DNA of 64,000 bases from assembly GCA_947165685.1 (NCBI GenBank), contig CAMVBK010000009.1:1-64000 (forward strand), read 5' to 3'. Shown one piece after another: positions 47,061 to 54,643 of the stretch (positions are counted from its first letter, which is position 1; the number at the start of each line of letters is the position of its first letter). The stretch comes from F23-D06 sp947165685 (lineage in GTDB: Bacteria > Bacteroidota > Bacteroidia > Bacteroidales > WCHB1-69). Made by a program: the position numbers and the translations under genes. The notes under the pieces are model-generated. The model did no database searches and was not told the origin of the DNA. It saw only the letters and a list, made by a program, of their open reading frames with translations.

Positions 47061-48221
47061 ATGGAATACTTCGTAGCAAAAACCTTTGCCGGATTGGAGA
47101 CCGAGCTGTTCAAGGAACTGCACGCCTTGGGTGCGCGGAACTGCGAGAAGCTCAGCCGCGCGGTGGCCTTCGAAGGCGACATGGAGATGCTGTACAAGGC
47201 GAACTACTACTGCCGCACCGCCCTGCGCATCCTCTGGCGCCAGAAGCAGTTCAAATTCCGCAGCAACCGGCAGTTCTACGAGGAGATCTTCGACTTCCCG
47301 GCGGAAAACTACCTCTCCCCGGACGGCACCCTCGCCGTGCACGCCACCATCGTCGAATCCATCTTCAACACACCGCTCTACGCCTCCGTGCTTGCCAAGG
47401 ACGCCATCTGCGACCGCTTCCGCGACCATTTCGACCGGCGGCCTTCCGTGGATAAGGAGTACCCCGACGTGCAGTTCCACCTGCATGTCTATAAGGACGA
47501 GGCGCAGCTCTTCATGGACAGTTCCGGCGAGTCGCTCCACAAGCGCGGCTACAAGGTCCGGAACCACCCGGCGCCCCTCAACGAGGTGGCCGCCGCCGCC
47601 ATGATCCTGAAGAGCGGCTGGGACGGCTCCTGCGACTTCATCGACCCTATGTGCGGCGGCGCGACCCTGCTCATCGAGGCGGCCATGCAGGCCCTCCACA
47701 TCCCCGCAGGCTTCTACCGCCGCGAATACGGCTTCTACCAGTGGAAGAATTTCGACCGACAGCTCTGGAAAAAGGTGCGCGACGCCGCCGACATCAAGGA
47801 TGACGTGACCGTCAACTTCTACGGCTCCGACATCGACAGCCGTTACCTCGACATCGCGCGGGCGAACGTGCAGAAAGCCCGACTGCAGGATTTCATCATC
47901 CTCGAACGGCAGGATGTGCGCCGATCCTCCCCGGAAAACGTCCCCTCGGTGGTGATGATGAACCCTCCCTACGGCGAACGCCTCTCTGTGGATGACATCA
48001 GCACCCTGTACCGCGAAATCGGGGACACGCTGAAGAAACGCTATGCCGGCTGCAAGGCCTACGTCATCAGCTCCGACAAGGAAGCCCTGAAGCACATCGG
48101 CCTGAAGCCGTCGCGCAAGTGGCCCATGCTCAACGGCTCCTTGGAGTGCCTGTTCCAGGAATATGAGCTCTTCGCGGGCGACCGTAAACAGTTTGTGACA
48201 CGTAAAAACCAGCCGGAATGA
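47061..48221 (+). CDS. THUMP-domain class I RNA methyltransferase (RlmL N-terminal/Trm14-like)
   Basis: 386 residues. An N-terminal ferredoxin-like and THUMP region (about 1-150) leads to the UPF0020-type Rossmann methyltransferase: DFIDPMCGGATLLIEAA (SAM site, about 195) and VVMMNPPYGERL (Asn-Pro-Pro-Tyr catalytic motif, about 300). It is expected to make N2-methylguanosine in 23S rRNA or tRNA; compared with E. coli RlmL it lacks the second (RlmK) methyltransferase. I chose ATG 47061 over a GTG six bases upstream. The end overlaps the next gene by four bases (ATGA). Confidence 0.92.
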   Translation: MEYFVAKTFAGLETELFKELHALGARNCEKLSRAVAFEGDMEMLYKANYYCRTALRILWRQKQFKFRSNRQFYEEIFDFPAENYLSPDGTLAVHATIVESIFNTPLYASVLAKDAICDRFRDHFDRRPSVDKEYPDVQFHLHVYKDEAQLFMDSSGESLHKRGYKVRNHPAPLNEVAAAAMILKSGWDGSCDFIDPMCGGATLLIEAAMQALHIPAGFYRREYGFYQWKNFDRQLWKKVRDAADIKDDVTVNFYGSDIDSRYLDIARANVQKARLQDFIILERQDVRRSSPENVPSVVMMNPPYGERLSVDDISTLYREIGDTLKKRYAGCKAYVISSDKEALKHIGLKPSRKWPMLNGSLECLFQEYELFAGDRKQFVTRKNQPE

Positions 48222-49297
48222 GTCGTAAAATATTGATAGTTGGTGTTTTAGTGCTTTCCGTTTTGTACGGCCATGCGCAGAGCAAATACAGCAACGAGTT
48301 TCTCTCGTTGGGTCTCGGTGCGCGCGGACTGGCCATGTCGAACACGATGTGCGCCCTCACCGACGACGTGACTTCCGCCTACTGGAATCCCGCCGGACTG
48401 ACTCGCATGGACAAGCGCTACCAGCTCGCCCTGATGCACGCCGAGTATTTCGCCGGCATTGCCAAGTACGACTACGGCGGCCTCGCCTACAAGATCGACA
48501 CCAACCAGTCGGTGGCCTTCTCCTACATCCGCTTTGGGGTGGACAATATCATGAATACCACGCAACTGATTGATGACCAGGGGAATGTTGATTACAATCG
48601 CATTACCTACTTCTCGGCGGCCGACAACGCCTTCCTGCTGAGTTACGCGTATGCGTTCCCGCAGGTGCCCGGGCTCTCGGTGGGCGCGAACGCCAAGATC
48701 GTGCACCGGAAAATCGGCAAGTTCGCCCGCTCGTGGGGCTTCGGGCTCGACTTCGGGTTGATGTACAACCGCAAGGGCTGGCAGGCGGGCGTGATGCTGC
48801 GCGACGGCACCTCCACGTTCAACGCATGGCGCTACTCGCTCACCGATGACGTGATTGCCGTCTTCGAGCAGACTGGCAACGAAATTCCCGAGAACGACCT
48901 CGAACTGACCGTTCCGGCGTTGATGCTGGGTGGCGGTAAAACGGTCCACTTCGGGAAAGGATTCCACGGGACGTTCGCCATCGGTCTCGATTGTACTTTC
49001 GATGGAAAGCGCAATGCGTTGATTAAGAGTAATTTTATGAGCGTTGACCCGCATTTGGGCATGGAGTTCGACTACAAGAAGATTGTCGCTCTGCGCATGG
49101 GTGTCGGCAATTTCCAGCGCGAACCCGACTACGACGGCAAGATGAAGACCACGCTGCAGATCAACTTTGGGGTAGGGGTATGTATAAAAAATATTGTATC
49201 CATCGACTACGCCTTCACCGATTTGGGCAATCTCTCCATCGCGCAGTATTCGCATATTGTTTCGTTAAAAGTGGCTATCGATAAATTCAAAAAATAA
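48218..49297 (+). CDS. PorV/PorQ-family outer-membrane protein
   Basis: 359 residues. Signal peptide 1-20 (ending GHAQ). Early motif FLSLGLGARGLAMSNTMCALTDDVTSAYWNPAGL is characteristic of the PorV/PorQ/FadL-like barrels, followed by alternating beta strands and an aromatic-rich C-terminus. PorV shuttles T9SS substrates and PorQ supports the system; many paralogues of this family have no assigned role, so a direct T9SS function cannot be claimed. Translation is coupled to the methyltransferase gene (4-base overlap) and deoC follows after four bases. Confidence 0.87.
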   Translation: MSRKILIVGVLVLSVLYGHAQSKYSNEFLSLGLGARGLAMSNTMCALTDDVTSAYWNPAGLTRMDKRYQLALMHAEYFAGIAKYDYGGLAYKIDTNQSVAFSYIRFGVDNIMNTTQLIDDQGNVDYNRITYFSAADNAFLLSYAYAFPQVPGLSVGANAKIVHRKIGKFARSWGFGLDFGLMYNRKGWQAGVMLRDGTSTFNAWRYSLTDDVIAVFEQTGNEIPENDLELTVPALMLGGGKTVHFGKGFHGTFAIGLDCTFDGKRNALIKSNFMSVDPHLGMEFDYKKIVALRMGVGNFQREPDYDGKMKTTLQINFGVGVCIKNIVSIDYAFTDLGNLSIAQYSHIVSLKVAIDKFKK

Positions 49298-49301
49298 TAT
49301 C

Positions 49302-50174
49302 ATGCAAGACAATCCCAAAACCATTACCATTCAAAAATTTCCCTTTTCCGAGTCGCAGTTCCTGCAGCGCGTGGCGGCTGATTCCCGGCTTTCGGTCACG
49401 CCGGCCGACGAACTTGCGATGTGCCGCACGATACTGGGCTGCATCGACCTGACCACCTTGGAGGGATCGGACACGCGCGAGAAGGTGTCCAAGCTTTGTG
49501 AAACCGCCGTCTCCTTCCGCAACGAGGCTCGCCAGATTCCTTCGACGGCCTCGGTGTGCGTCTATCCGCCGTTCGTGGCCTTGGCGAAGGAGAAGCTGGC
49601 CGGGACGGGGGTCAAGGTGGCCTCCGTGGCGGGCGCGTTCCCGTCAGGGCAGCTGCCGATCGGCCTGAAGGTCGCGGAGGTGGAGTACGCGGTGTCGCAG
49701 GGCGCCGACGAAATCGACATGGTCATCTCCCGGGGCACGTTCCTCGAAGGGAAGTTCCAGGAGGTCTATAACGAAATCTGCGCCATCCGGAAAGCCTGTC
49801 CGCAGCAGAAACTGAAGGTGATTCTGGAGACCGGAGAGTTGCAGACTCCGCAGAATATTTTCCGGGCCTCGCAGCTCGCCATCCATGCCGGCGCCGACTT
49901 TCTGAAAACTTCCACGGGCAAAATCGCCGTCAATGCCACCCCTGAGGCGTTCTGGGTGATGATGTTCGCCATCAAGCAGCATTTCCAGAACACGGGCAAA
50001 AAAGTGGGCATAAAAGTGGCCGGTGGGGTGTCGGAATTGCCTCAGGCATACATATATTTGAACATTTGGCGTAAAAATATGGGCAAAGAATGGGTGTCTC
50101 CGGACCTCTTCAGGGTGGGCACCAGCCGCCTCGCCACAAAGGTTTTCGGCAAAATTCAAGAAAATTTTGTATAA
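49302..50174 (+). CDS. deoC: Deoxyribose-phosphate aldolase
   Basis: 290 residues. Class I aldolase splitting 2-deoxyribose-5-phosphate into acetaldehyde and glyceraldehyde-3-phosphate in deoxynucleoside catabolism. Schiff-base Lys202 in DFLKTSTGK, the second catalytic Lys238 in GIKVAGGV, and Asp in DEIDMVI are present. VAGAFPSGQLP and VCVYPPFV are family motifs. The length, with a 50-residue N-terminal extension over the E. coli enzyme core, is typical of the longer DeoC class. Last gene of the methyltransferase-PorV/Q-deoC operon. Confidence 0.96.
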   Translation: MQDNPKTITIQKFPFSESQFLQRVAADSRLSVTPADELAMCRTILGCIDLTTLEGSDTREKVSKLCETAVSFRNEARQIPSTASVCVYPPFVALAKEKLAGTGVKVASVAGAFPSGQLPIGLKVAEVEYAVSQGADEIDMVISRGTFLEGKFQEVYNEICAIRKACPQQKLKVILETGELQTPQNIFRASQLAIHAGADFLKTSTGKIAVNATPEAFWVMMFAIKQHFQNTGKKVGIKVAGGVSELPQAYIYLNIWRKNMGKEWVSPDLFRVGTSRLATKVFGKIQENFV

Positions 50175-50177
50175 GTG

Positions 50178-50207
50178 TTGGATTATAAAGAAATTATTGT
50201 ATTTTTG
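50178..50207 (+). promoter_or_regulatory. Promoter of the HU-bS22-rng-recX group
   Basis: TTG at 50178-50180 and TATTTTTG at 50200-50207 with exactly 19 bases between, a full match to the Bacteroidota -33/-7 layout. Leader of about 40 bases. Confidence 0.8.
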
Positions 50208-50252
50208 CAGCCCGAAATTTTTTAGTTACAAATCAAACAAATTAAAGTAGTT

Positions 50253-50537
50253 ATGACTAAAGCAGAAATTGTAAATGAGATTTCCAACCGCACTGGTTAT
50301 GAGAAGAATAGCGTGCAAACCATCGTCGAGGCCTTCATGGAATCCGTGAAGAAGACCATGGTGAACGGCGAGAACGTTTATCTGAGAAGCTTCGGTAGCT
50401 TTATCGTGAAACACAGAGCCGAGAAGACGGCCCGCAATATCTCTAAAAACGAGACTATCACCATCAAGGCGCACAACATTCCGGCTTTCAAACCGTGCAA
50501 GGACTTCGTCGAAGCAGTCAAGAAAAACACTAAATAA
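50253..50537 (+). CDS. HU/IHF-family DNA-binding protein
   Basis: 94 residues, complete. MTKAEIVNEISNRTGYEKNSVQTIVEAFMESVKK is the HU helical half, and LRSFGSFIVKHRAEKTARNISKNETITI forms the DNA-clasping beta arms. The Pro for bending sits in AHNIPAFKPCKDF. A nucleoid-associated protein; HU versus IHF type cannot be settled from sequence alone. Strong promoter upstream. Confidence 0.96.
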   Translation: MTKAEIVNEISNRTGYEKNSVQTIVEAFMESVKKTMVNGENVYLRSFGSFIVKHRAEKTARNISKNETITIKAHNIPAFKPCKDFVEAVKKNTK

Positions 50538-50563
50538 TTATAATCATTCAATAAGTATTCATT

Positions 50564-50653
50564 ATGCCTAGCGGAAAAAAACGTAAACGTGCGAAAATGA
50601 ACACGCACAAGCGCAAGAAAAGACTGAGAAAGAACAGACATAAGAACAGATAG
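50564..50653 (+). CDS. 29-residue basic protein, AURKAIP1/COX24-type (bS22/mS38-like)
   Basis: MPSGKKRKRAKMNTHKRKKR followed by nine more basic residues, then TAG: 29 residues, 18 of them Lys or Arg. It matches the short AURKAIP1/COX24-domain proteins of Bacteroidota, relatives of mitochondrial mS38 and the actinobacterial small-subunit protein bS22. Such proteins are thought to sit in the small ribosomal subunit. It lies between the HU gene and the RNase G gene, 26 bases after HU, and is followed by a terminator. Easily missed because of its length. Confidence 0.85.
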   Translation: MPSGKKRKRAKMNTHKRKKRLRKNRHKNR

Positions 50654-50674
50654 TTCTTGCGTGTACAAAAAATG

Positions 50675-50719
50675 AAAACTAAATGGCCCGTCCCGGTCAT
50701 TTAGTTTTCTTTTCTTTTA
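50675..50719 (+). terminator. Hairpin terminator after the bS22-like gene
   Basis: AAAACTAAATG (50675-50685) pairs with CATTTAGTTTT (50698-50708), 11 base pairs around a 12-base GC-rich loop, followed by T-rich CTTTTCTTTT. It would reduce read-through into rng. Confidence 0.8.
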
Positions 50720-50723
50720 TAAT

Positions 50724-52310
50724 ATGGAGAACAATCAAACAGAAGTCACAAAAGAAATCATCATCACCTCGCATACGAACGAGGTGCAGGTCGCGCTTTT
50801 GGAAGACAAGAAGCTGATGGAGATTCACACGGAGAAGTCCTCCGCGCAGTTTTCTGTGGGTGACATCTATCTCGGCAAGGTGAAGAAGATCATGCCCGGA
50901 CTCAACGCCGCTTTCGTCGATGTGGGAAGCGAGCGTGAAGCCTTCTTGCACTACCTTGACCTCGGCATTCACGGCCGGACAATCAACGCCTTCGTGAGCC
51001 AGGCCATTACGACAGGGAAACGGAGCATCAGCCGCGTGCAGTACTTGGACGAAATCCCCAAGAACGGCAAAATCAGCGACGTGATTACCTCCGGACAGCA
51101 AATCATGGTGCAGGTCGCCAAGGAGCCCATCTCCACCAAAGGCCCCCGCATCACCACCGAAATATCCTTTGCCGGACGTTACCTCGTCTTGGTGCCGTTC
51201 GGAGACAAAGTGTCTGTGTCCCAGAAAATTAAGAGCAGCGAAGAGCGTAAGCGCCTGCGCACGGCCGTGCAGAGCATCCGCCCGCGCAACTTCGGTATCA
51301 TCGTGCGCACCGTCGCCGAGCACAAGCCTGTGGAGGAACTCTCCGCCGATCTCGACATGCTGCGCTATCGCTGGGACACCACCGTGGAGAACCTCTTCGC
51401 CTCCAAAGCCCCCGTCCGCCTTGCCCAAGAGGAGAATCGCATCTCCGCCTTGCTGCGCGACTTCCTCAACGACTCTTTCCACGCCATCTATGTCGATACG
51501 CCGGAAATTTTCACTGAAGTGAAAAACTACCTGCATGTCCATGCCCCTGAACAAGAGTCCATTGTTAACCTCTACACAGACAAACGCCCCATCTTCGACT
51601 ATTTCAACGTCGCCAAGCAGATCAAAGGCTCCTTCGGCAAGGTGGTCACTGTGAAGAACGGCGTTTATCTGATCATCGAACACACCGAGGCCATGCACGT
51701 CATCGACGTGAACAGCGGCAATCGGGTGAAATCCTCCCAGACACCGGAGCAGAATGCGCTGAACACCAATATGATAGCTGCCCAGGAAATAGCACGGCAA
51801 CTGCGTTTGCGCGACATGGGCGGCATCATCACCATCGACTTCGTCGATCTGCACGACGCCGGTAACAAGGCAACGCTGAACAGAGCCATGGCCGAGTTCA
51901 TGCGCAACGACAAGGCCAAGCATACTATCCTGCCGCTCAATAAGTTCGGACTGATTCAGATCACCCGCCAGCGCGTGCGCCAGGCCACCATCATCGAGAA
52001 CACGGAAGTCTGCCCGACCTGCAAGGGCACCGGCAAAATCAAGCCGCCAATCGTCATCGAGGACGAAATCGAAAACGCGCTCGAATTCCTTTACGAACGG
52101 CAGCACGAGCCCAAAATCACCGTGGTGACGCACCCCTTTGTCTATGCCTACCTGACCAAGGGCATCCCGTCCATCCGGACGAAATGGAGTTTCCGGTTCA
52201 AAAAGTTTGTCAAAATCGTGTCCAATCAGAGCAGTCGCCTGACCGAGGTACACTACCTGAACGAACGCGGCGAGGACATTGTCCTGTGGAACGAACCCGC
52301 ACGCGAGTAG
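50724..52310 (+). CDS. rng: Rne/Rng-family endoribonuclease (RNase G)
   Basis: 528 residues. S1-like domain (about 35-130; GDIYLGKVKKIMPGLNAAFVDVG, FLHYLDL), RNase-H-like and DNase-I-like catalytic region with AMHVIDVNSGN (catalytic Asp) and GGIITIDFVDLHD (second Asp), and the zinc-link motif CPTCKGTG (about 432). It lacks the long disordered tail of RNase E, so RNase G type. Processes rRNA ends and decays mRNA, preferring 5'-monophosphate RNA. recX follows after one base. Confidence 0.95.
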   Translation: MENNQTEVTKEIIITSHTNEVQVALLEDKKLMEIHTEKSSAQFSVGDIYLGKVKKIMPGLNAAFVDVGSEREAFLHYLDLGIHGRTINAFVSQAITTGKRSISRVQYLDEIPKNGKISDVITSGQQIMVQVAKEPISTKGPRITTEISFAGRYLVLVPFGDKVSVSQKIKSSEERKRLRTAVQSIRPRNFGIIVRTVAEHKPVEELSADLDMLRYRWDTTVENLFASKAPVRLAQEENRISALLRDFLNDSFHAIYVDTPEIFTEVKNYLHVHAPEQESIVNLYTDKRPIFDYFNVAKQIKGSFGKVVTVKNGVYLIIEHTEAMHVIDVNSGNRVKSSQTPEQNALNTNMIAAQEIARQLRLRDMGGIITIDFVDLHDAGNKATLNRAMAEFMRNDKAKHTILPLNKFGLIQITRQRVRQATIIENTEVCPTCKGTGKIKPPIVIEDEIENALEFLYERQHEPKITVVTHPFVYAYLTKGIPSIRTKWSFRFKKFVKIVSNQSSRLTEVHYLNERGEDIVLWNEPARE

Positions 52311-52311
52311 C

Positions 52312-52758
52312 ATGACGGAGATTCCCGCAGACATTATGACGAAAATGGAACGTTTCTGTGCTTATCAGGAACGTTGTGAGAATGACGTGAGACGTAAACT
52401 CACGTCATTCCATCTTTCTGAAAGCCAGGAAGATGAAATAATCCAGCTTCTGACCGACGGCCGTTTCATCAATGAGGAACGCTACGTGGAGTCCTTCGTC
52501 CGCAGCAAAGTGAAAGCCGCCTGGGGAAGACAGAAGATCGTGGCGGGACTGCGAGCGAAGGGCATCGGCAATGCGTTGATACAGCGTTTCTGCACGGAAA
52601 TTTCCGAAGACGACTATCGCAGCCAGCTGCTCGGCGCAGCGGAGAAGTGGCGCCGTACACACCCCGACGAACCCCAGAACAGTCCCAAGCTGGTACGGCA
52701 CCTCCTCTCGAAGGGCTATGCCATCCACGAGATCATGTCTATGCTGGACTTTAGTTGA
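52312..52758 (+). CDS. recX: RecX-family regulatory protein
   Basis: 148 residues from ATG 52312. RecX/OraA helical repeats: FCAYQERCENDVRRKL, IIQLLTDGRFINEERYVESFVRSKVKAAWGRQKIVAGLRAKGI, PKLVRHLLSKGYAIHEIMSML. RecX inhibits RecA filament growth. recA is not adjacent. Starts one base after rng, so translation is probably coupled; the frame's upstream extension would overlap rng. Confidence 0.92.
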   Translation: MTEIPADIMTKMERFCAYQERCENDVRRKLTSFHLSESQEDEIIQLLTDGRFINEERYVESFVRSKVKAAWGRQKIVAGLRAKGIGNALIQRFCTEISEDDYRSQLLGAAEKWRRTHPDEPQNSPKLVRHLLSKGYAIHEIMSMLDFS

Positions 52759-52763
52759 CCGAT

Positions 52764-52830
52764 ATTCCTTAATAGCCTGTTAGGGCGACATACATTCAAC
52801 TCTGGGTGAACAAAGTGAGCCCTGGGACGA
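52764..52830. repeat. Dispersed repeat type B, copy 2
   Basis: ATTCCTTAATAGCC ... TAGGGCGA ... CTGGGTGA ... GTGAGCCCTGGGACGA, a diverged copy of the element at 26563-26630 with partly lost palindromes. It lies in the leader of the nuclease gene and starts six bases after the recX stop. Confidence 0.7.
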
Positions 52831-52853
52831 TTCCATCAATAAGTAACGATAAT

Positions 52854-53690
52854 ATGAAAATGAAGAAAATAGCAATTGGAATTGGGGCAGCCTGTGCCCT
52901 GCTGCTCGTGACCGGCTTGTTGGTCAAAGGGAAAGGCTCCTCGCGCCCGTCGCAGGCGACAGTGGCCGCCTCCTCTGTCGAAACCTCGTTTGTCAATAGC
53001 GGATCATACGAAGTCCCGCGCTTCAGCCGGGTTCGAAAACATTCACAACAGATTGAGCATAAGGCCTATACGGTTGACTACAACGAGGAGTGGCGGTTGC
53101 CGAACTGGGTGGCCTATTCGTTGACGGACCAGCAGACGAAGGGACCGGTGGAGCGTTACAACAAGTTCATGCCCGACCCGCAGGTGAAAGGCGCCACCGC
53201 GCAGTTCTGGGACTACCGGAACAGCGCCTACGACCGTGGGCACATGGTGCCGGCCGGCGACATGAAGTGGGACCAGACCGCCATGATGGAGTGCTTCTAC
53301 CTGAGTAACATCTGCCCGCAAAACCATGCCCTCAACGAGGGTGATTGGAACTATTTGGAGAACCGTGTGCGCGGATGGGCAAACTTCTTCGGCAAGGTCT
53401 ATGTCGCCTGCGGTCCGATTGTTTCCGAGCATCCGGCGGTGATCGGCGAGAACTGCATCGCCGTGCCCGACTCGTTCTTCAAAGTGGTGCTGTGTGACAT
53501 GCGCGGCACGTGGAATGCCATCGGTTTCGTCTATCCGAACGATGGTACACCCCACAACTTGTCGTTTTATTGCCGGACGGTCGACCAGGTGGAGGAAATC
53601 ACGGGCATCGACTTCTTCCCTGGTTTGCCCGATGATATTGAGAACAGTGTGGAAAAAACATATAATAAAGAATCTTGGCGAATTCGTTGA
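52854..53690 (+). CDS. Exported DNA/RNA non-specific endonuclease (NUC1 family)
   Basis: 278 residues. The N-terminus has a hydrophobic segment (about 5-21), a signal anchor or signal peptide. The NUC1/beta-beta-alpha-metal domain (about 60-278) carries the catalytic DRGHMVPAGD motif (His general base) and later Asn-x-Glu in ALNEGDWNYLENRVRGWA for the metal. It would degrade extracellular or periplasmic nucleic acid. A start 48 bases upstream in the frame lies inside the type B repeat; ATG 52854 gives a proper MKMKK signal start. Confidence 0.92.
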   Translation: MKMKKIAIGIGAACALLLVTGLLVKGKGSSRPSQATVAASSVETSFVNSGSYEVPRFSRVRKHSQQIEHKAYTVDYNEEWRLPNWVAYSLTDQQTKGPVERYNKFMPDPQVKGATAQFWDYRNSAYDRGHMVPAGDMKWDQTAMMECFYLSNICPQNHALNEGDWNYLENRVRGWANFFGKVYVACGPIVSEHPAVIGENCIAVPDSFFKVVLCDMRGTWNAIGFVYPNDGTPHNLSFYCRTVDQVEEITGIDFFPGLPDDIENSVEKTYNKESWRIR

Positions 53691-53711
53691 CGAACGTATT
53701 GTTTCTTTTTT

Positions 53712-53719
53712 TACTTTTG
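53712..53719 (+). promoter_or_regulatory. -7 promoter element of the 142-residue protein gene
   Basis: TACTTTTG, 27 bases before ATG 53747. Confidence 0.65.
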
Positions 53720-53746
53720 CGGCCTAAAACTTAAAATTTCAAGAAA

Positions 53747-54175
53747 ATGACAGAAAACGATCCTCAAAACGGAAACAAGAGTTTCCTCCAGAAGGTTCTG
53801 GACAAGTTTAAATCGACGTCCGAAAAGGTCGCCGATAAGGTGGAAGACACCATCGACGACATGAAGGAGTCCGAATTTGGCGAAAAGGTCTCCAATGCGG
53901 CTCAGAAGGTCGGCGACAAAGCCAAGGACATGATCCAGGATGTCAAGGACAGTGAGTTTGCCGACAAACTTGACGACATGAAGGATGCCGTGGTGGACAA
54001 AGCCCGGGATCTGGGCGGCGACGTGACCAATTTCTGCGCCGACAAGATGAAGAAGGTCATCGGCAAAATCAACTTCGATGAGACGTTGAGCTCCCTTCGG
54101 GAAAGACAGGAAAAGACCGGGCGCGACATGTCGGGTCTGATTAATTTCGTTGAAAAACTTCAAAACATTAAATAA
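53747..54175 (+). CDS. Amphipathic helical protein, YtxH/LEA-like, function unknown
   Basis: 142 residues, highly charged, almost wholly helical, with repeated Lys-Val-x-Asp-Lys-x-x-Asp patterns (KVADKVEDTIDDMKESEFGEK, KVGDKAKDMIQDVKDSEFADK) of about 35 residues. No signal peptide or TM helix. The composition resembles stress-type YtxH/LEA-like proteins, but there is no clear family. Ten bases before the TerB-like gene, so likely one operon. Confidence 0.75.
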   Translation: MTENDPQNGNKSFLQKVLDKFKSTSEKVADKVEDTIDDMKESEFGEKVSNAAQKVGDKAKDMIQDVKDSEFADKLDDMKDAVVDKARDLGGDVTNFCADKMKKVIGKINFDETLSSLRERQEKTGRDMSGLINFVEKLQNIK

Positions 54176-54184
54176 CAGAGAATT

Positions 54185-54643
54185 ATGGCAAACATAAATA
54201 TCTTGTCCCAATTGCAGGACTTACTGAAAAACGCCAACTTGAACGATTTGCTCAAGCAGGCAGAGGTTGCCATGGGTAAAGAAAACCAGGCCAACAACAA
54301 TGCGCAAGCGGAAGATAAAAAGGGCGGCGGTGTGGTCGGCATCGTCAAGGTGCTGAAGATGCTCAAATCATTCCAGGGCGGAAAAATTCTCGGAAACTTG
54401 GGCAAACTGGCCGGTGTCTCTTCTCTGATGGGAGCCGCCACGAAGTTGCAGGAGTCTCCTGAAAACACTGAAGTTCAAGAGAATAAGCTGAATGAGCTGG
54501 ATTTGATGGTGGCCATGGTCATCGAGGACGGCGTGATTTCTCCGGAAGAGGAGGAGATGCTGTCGAAGAAGGCTGAGGAACTCGGGCTGAACGTGCCGGA
54601 ATTCTTGGCCGAGGTGCGCGAGAAATGCGCCCTGCAGGCTTAG
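54185..54643 (+). CDS. TerB-like small protein
   Basis: 152 residues. Residues 1-60 are helical and polar, followed by a Gly-rich hydrophobic stretch (GGGVVGIVKVLKMLKSFQGGKILGNLG) and a C-terminal helical domain LNELDLMVAMVIEDGVISPEEEEMLSKKAEELGL resembling the TerB/tellurite-resistance fold, where an acidic Glu-Asp-Gly-x-Ile-Ser-x-x-Glu loop may bind metal. TerB-like domains are common in stress and defence loci. The similarity is weak, so the function is unproven. Converges on the MutS-like gene with a 4-base overlap. Confidence 0.65.
   Translation: MANINILSQLQDLLKNANLNDLLKQAEVAMGKENQANNNAQAEDKKGGGVVGIVKVLKMLKSFQGGKILGNLGKLAGVSSLMGAATKLQESPENTEVQENKLNELDLMVAMVIEDGVISPEEEEMLSKKAEELGLNVPEFLAEVREKCALQA

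Noticed and set aside
50697..52334. 545-codon minus-strand frame opposite rng
   Set aside because: No family resemblance; the plus-strand frame is an intact RNase G.
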